A stretch of DNA of 8,397 nt, taken from NCBI GenBank assembly GCA_007124075.1, contig SLFV01000008.1, forward strand, positions 1 through 8,397, written 5' to 3'. A model generated the notes under the pieces. The model had not been told where the DNA came from. It saw only the letters and a list, made by a program, of their open reading frames with translations, and searched no databases. Each line of letters opens with the position of its first letter. Within the stretch, counting starts at the first letter, position 1. This document shows positions 6,147 to 8,397 of the stretch, in pieces. The DNA is from Roseimaritima sp. Lineage in GTDB: Bacteria; Planctomycetota; Planctomycetia; Pirellulales; Pirellulaceae. The position numbers were made by a program, and so were the translations under genes.

Positions 6147-7856
6147 CTACAGGCTTTGCATGATCGCCATCGTAGCATCCAACCTCTGCATCGGCGCGGC
6201 TTCCTGGATTGGCAGCCCAGGCCGAAACGGCACCATTGCTGCGGAAAGGGGCAAACGATTTATACCGTTGGCAGCCCCTTCGATGAAAGCTTGGACCACT
6301 TCGGCATCCCATTGCTTGCCAGCGCCCTCGCGAAGAATTTGAATCGCTTGCTGGTGCCCGCGTGCCGCTCGGTACGACCTTGTGCTGGTGATCGCATCGT
6401 AAGCATCAGCCACAGCGATGATCCGTCCCTGCAGTGAAATAGTATCACCCTCCAGGCCTTGAGGATATCCGGAACCGTCATAGGCCTCGTGGTGGTGCAG
6501 CACACCCGGCAAGACATCTTGCAATTGCCTGATGTGTCTTAAAATTGCGTATCCAATGGATGGATGTTTTTTAACAATGTCGTACTCATCGTCGGTCAAG
6601 GGGCCGACCTTGGTCAACACTTGATCAGGGACGCCAATTTTGCCAAGGTCATGCAACAATCCAGACATGTACGTCTGCTGGCATTGAGTTGCGTCGCACC
6701 CCATGTCTCGCGCGATCCGCCTGGAAAGCTCGGCCACACGCTCGCTATGGCCGCAGGTATACGTGTCTTTGGCGTCGACGGCATTGATCAGTGCGCGAAC
6801 AACTCCCAGCATCAGCTCCTCCTGATCCTGGTACAATCGTGCGTTGTGGAGGTGAGTGGCCAACACCACCGCCGTTGTACGGATGGCTCCCATCTCGAAC
6901 GTCCCAAATTCCCAGTTACTCAGGCAACTAGCGTTGACATAGGTTTGGCCCGAATCGTCGCTGGCAATGATGCGGTTGGTTGCTAGCAACCAACCGAAAT
7001 GGACACCGCTATGCTGAATCGGCGCCAGGATCAAATTACGCAAACCTGGACGGGCGGAATTGGCTTGGGCATTGGGCGAAAGATTACGAATAATTGGTTC
7101 CGATCCGTCGGCGGCGAATTCCTGAACCAACCCGACACTATCGTCTCGCTGCCAATGCCGTTTTCCCAGTTCATATTCGACCTGCAAGGGCGCGCCGTCG
7201 GTCTCCCGTTCCGCAGTCAGCAACGCGATGTACTCCGCACCGATCAATTCCCGCAGTGCAGGCATGATGGAACCGCTTAGTTCCGCAGGCTTTGCACGCA
7301 GGTCACGATGATGCAGCGTTTCGGTTACCTGCCGCATCCAAACCAGTTCTTCGAAATCCAGCGTGATTTGATCGATGTACTCCAACGAACTGGCACGCAT
7401 CTCCCCGACCTGCTGAGACTGTTCGACTTCGCTGGCAATACTTTCAGCCAACTGCGCGATCGCCGCCATCTTGGAAAGCTCTTGGATTCCCGCAATCAGA
7501 ATCCTTTGCCCCGACGCCAACGGGTGTATGTAGACCACCAGTTCTCCTCCGCCGGACAAGCTTTTTAGATCGAGCTGCTTGGTGCGATTGTCGGTTTCCA
7601 ACCAGACCTGCAGTTCCGATTGGACGCGTGTGATCAAGCCGTCGTGATCTACCGTTACTGGCTGCAGGTGGCCATCCCCTTCCAGCCAAACACCAAACCG
7701 AGCACCAAAACGGTCGCCCAACCGGCAGCGCAGGTGTTCCACCTTGCCCCAAAGATGTCCGTTCACGGTGATTGGTCGGTTGTTCAACATAAAATTGTAT
7801 TGGCGTTTGCGAATGGCAGGCAACAAAGCTACGTCACTGAACCCTGCCTCCCGCAA
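6147..7856 (-). CDS. GAF-like plus HD-GYP domain protein, predicted cyclic-di-GMP phosphodiesterase
   Basis: The longest open frame gives 569 residues from a TTG at 7856. Residues 1-150 match no domain I can name. Residues about 150-185 look helical (QITLDFEELVWMRQ). About 195-345 reads as a GAF-like sensory domain (IGAEYIALLTAE, LILAPIQHSGVHFGWLLATN). The HD-GYP domain covers about 345-530: GHSERV with His370, HDLGK with His402-Asp403, HP at 431-432, HHE at 455-457, GYP at 463-465, and ADAYDAIT from 483. All of these hallmarks are intact. Family knowledge: HD-GYP proteins hydrolyse cyclic-di-GMP to GMP or pGpG. The position of the extra metal-ligand Glu in three-metal members appears as Asp361 (NAVDAKD), which suggests a two-metal enzyme; this is inference. 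There is no membrane segment, so it is probably a soluble sensor. The start is uncertain: no good ribosome binding site precedes TTG 7856, an in-frame stop lies at 7884-7886, and ATG 7790 is an alternative. Confidence 0.9.
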   Translation of the reverse strand: MREAGFSDVALLPAIRKRQYNFMLNNRPITVNGHLWGKVEHLRCRLGDRFGARFGVWLEGDGHLQPVTVDHDGLITRVQSELQVWLETDNRTKQLDLKSLSGGGELVVYIHPLASGQRILIAGIQELSKMAAIAQLAESIASEVEQSQQVGEMRASSLEYIDQITLDFEELVWMRQVTETLHHRDLRAKPAELSGSIMPALRELIGAEYIALLTAERETDGAPLQVEYELGKRHWQRDDSVGLVQEFAADGSEPIIRNLSPNAQANSARPGLRNLILAPIQHSGVHFGWLLATNRIIASDDSGQTYVNASCLSNWEFGTFEMGAIRTTAVVLATHLHNARLYQDQEELMLGVVRALINAVDAKDTYTCGHSERVAELSRRIARDMGCDATQCQQTYMSGLLHDLGKIGVPDQVLTKVGPLTDDEYDIVKKHPSIGYAILRHIRQLQDVLPGVLHHHEAYDGSGYPQGLEGDTISLQGRIIAVADAYDAITSTRSYRAARGHQQAIQILREGAGKQWDAEVVQAFIEGAANGINRLPLSAAMVPFRPGLPIQEAAPMQRLDATMAIMQSL

Positions 7857-8054
7857 CCGAACGCGAAAATTTACCCAGATTTTTCATCCCACATTGTCGG
7901 GACGAGCTACCTTTTTGATGAAGTTATCAGCTTTGCCAGTTAGCTGCCTGTTGAACAAGCGGCGGATTGTCAGCGGACGGGGGCGTTCCTCCCTTTTAAT
8001 CGGCGATGCAGATGTCCAGCCCGCAACGTTGTCCAAGCGGTGCGTTTATGAGTT
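7857..8054. promoter_or_regulatory. Divergent control region between the HD-GYP and receiver genes
   Basis: The two genes are transcribed away from each other, so this stretch of about 200 bases must contain promoters for both. I could not identify a convincing -35/-10 pair on either strand. On the + strand, a G-rich run (7979-7983) can pair with CCTCC-type bases (7989-7993), including one G-T pair, around a 5-base loop. Four Ts follow (7994-7997), which looks like a weak attenuator in the leader of the receiver gene. Confidence 0.4.
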
Positions 8055-8397
8055 GTGAAAAACAAAGAAGCTTCAGTGGTTGACGCAAAAAAAATTTTGA
8101 TCGCCGAGGATAATCCGGTATTGGCTGCGGTATTGCAGCGCAACCTGCAGCGTTGCGGCTACCAGACCAAGGTTGCTAACGATGGATGGGAAGCGATCGA
8201 AAGTTTGAAGACCCAGCCGGTTGACCTGCTGCTTACCGATTTCCAACTACCGGGAGCAACTGGGGGGGATATCTGTCGGTTTGTTCGCCAAGAAAGGAAT
8301 GATCCTGATTTGCCGATTTTGATTTGCACTGCAAAAAGCGTTGAATTGCTGCAGCAATCGGAGTCCGTACAGCAATGGCACCCGACTGCTTTAATCA
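8055..8397 (+). CDS. Response regulator receiver-domain protein, 3' partial
   Basis: The frame runs off the window end. It shows a CheY-like receiver domain. KKILIAEDNPVLA gives the acidic pocket (Glu-Asp). LLLTDFQLPG contains the phospho-acceptor Asp, residue 62 from GTG 8055 or 55 from GTG 8076. LPILICTAKS holds the conserved Thr. The expected Lys-Pro near the end of the domain lies beyond the window, so the output domain, if any, is unseen. Family knowledge: such proteins are phosphorylated by a partner histidine kinase. Coordinates give the longest open frame, from GTG 8055, after an in-frame stop at 8049-8051. GTG 8076 is equally possible: it has AAAGAAG five bases upstream and puts the Asp at a more usual position. 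A run of eight As lies at 8087-8094. The gene is divergent from the HD-GYP gene, which suggests a shared signalling theme. Confidence 0.88.
   Translation, partial: MKNKEASVVDAKKILIAEDNPVLAAVLQRNLQRCGYQTKVANDGWEAIESLKTQPVDLLLTDFQLPGATGGDICRFVRQERNDPDLPILICTAKSVELLQQSESVQQWHPTALI

Noticed and set aside
7620..8058. Two + strand open frames opposite the HD-GYP N-terminus, running into the divergent gap
   Set aside because: They are mirror frames of the coding strand and show no family resemblance; the part in the gap is too short to judge.
8048..8083. 11-codon frame with an ATG at 8048 overlapping the start of the receiver gene
   Set aside because: It could be an upstream regulatory frame, but it has no ribosome binding site and its length is what chance would give.
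1..8397. tRNA, rRNA, CRISPR array, insertion sequence, attachment site
   Set aside because: I saw no repeated spacer pattern, no transposase-like protein, no terminal repeats and no cloverleaf-like sequence.

Overview
The window looks like a piece of planctomycete chromosome, most likely from the Pirellulaceae (Rhodopirellula-like). This is inferred from protein style and not from a marker gene. The first gene has the PqqD-like / M50 peptidase / HlyD-adaptor architecture that I associate with this phylum. The GAF plus HD-GYP protein and the short HflK also read as planctomycetal. GC content is moderate, GTG or TTG starts are plausible at several genes, and Shine-Dalgarno sites are often weak. 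I see no tRNA, rRNA, CRISPR array, insertion sequence or phage gene.

Layout on the + strand: (1) the 3' part of a large membrane-embedded M50 metallopeptidase fused to a periplasmic-adaptor domain (1-2218, start outside the window); (2) a 208-bp gap; (3) an hflK-hflC pair that overlaps by one base (2427-3470, 3470-4471); (4) an M32 carboxypeptidase, 33 bp after hflC, with a TTG start and a good ribosome binding site (4505-6019). A 127-bp convergent gap follows, then a GAF/HD-GYP protein on the - strand (6147-7856). A divergent gap of about 200 bp separates it from the 5' part of a response-regulator receiver gene on the + strand (8055 to the window end).

Two themes emerge. The first is membrane and protein quality control: the M50/adaptor protein spans and probably works across the inner membrane, and HflK/HflC form the SPFH-domain membrane complex that normally accompanies FtsH. 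M32 is a cytoplasmic carboxypeptidase that could trim peptides made by such proteases; that link is only positional. The second is signalling: a predicted cyclic-di-GMP phosphodiesterase lies back to back with a receiver protein, so the two may share a control region.

Most of the window is ordinary conserved gene content. I see no clear undescribed system. The best points for a second look are the triple-domain M50/adaptor protein with its CxxC motif, the uncharacterised N-terminal region and uncertain start of the HD-GYP protein, the altered DXRXT motif in the M32 enzyme, and the A8T4 tract at the start of the receiver gene.
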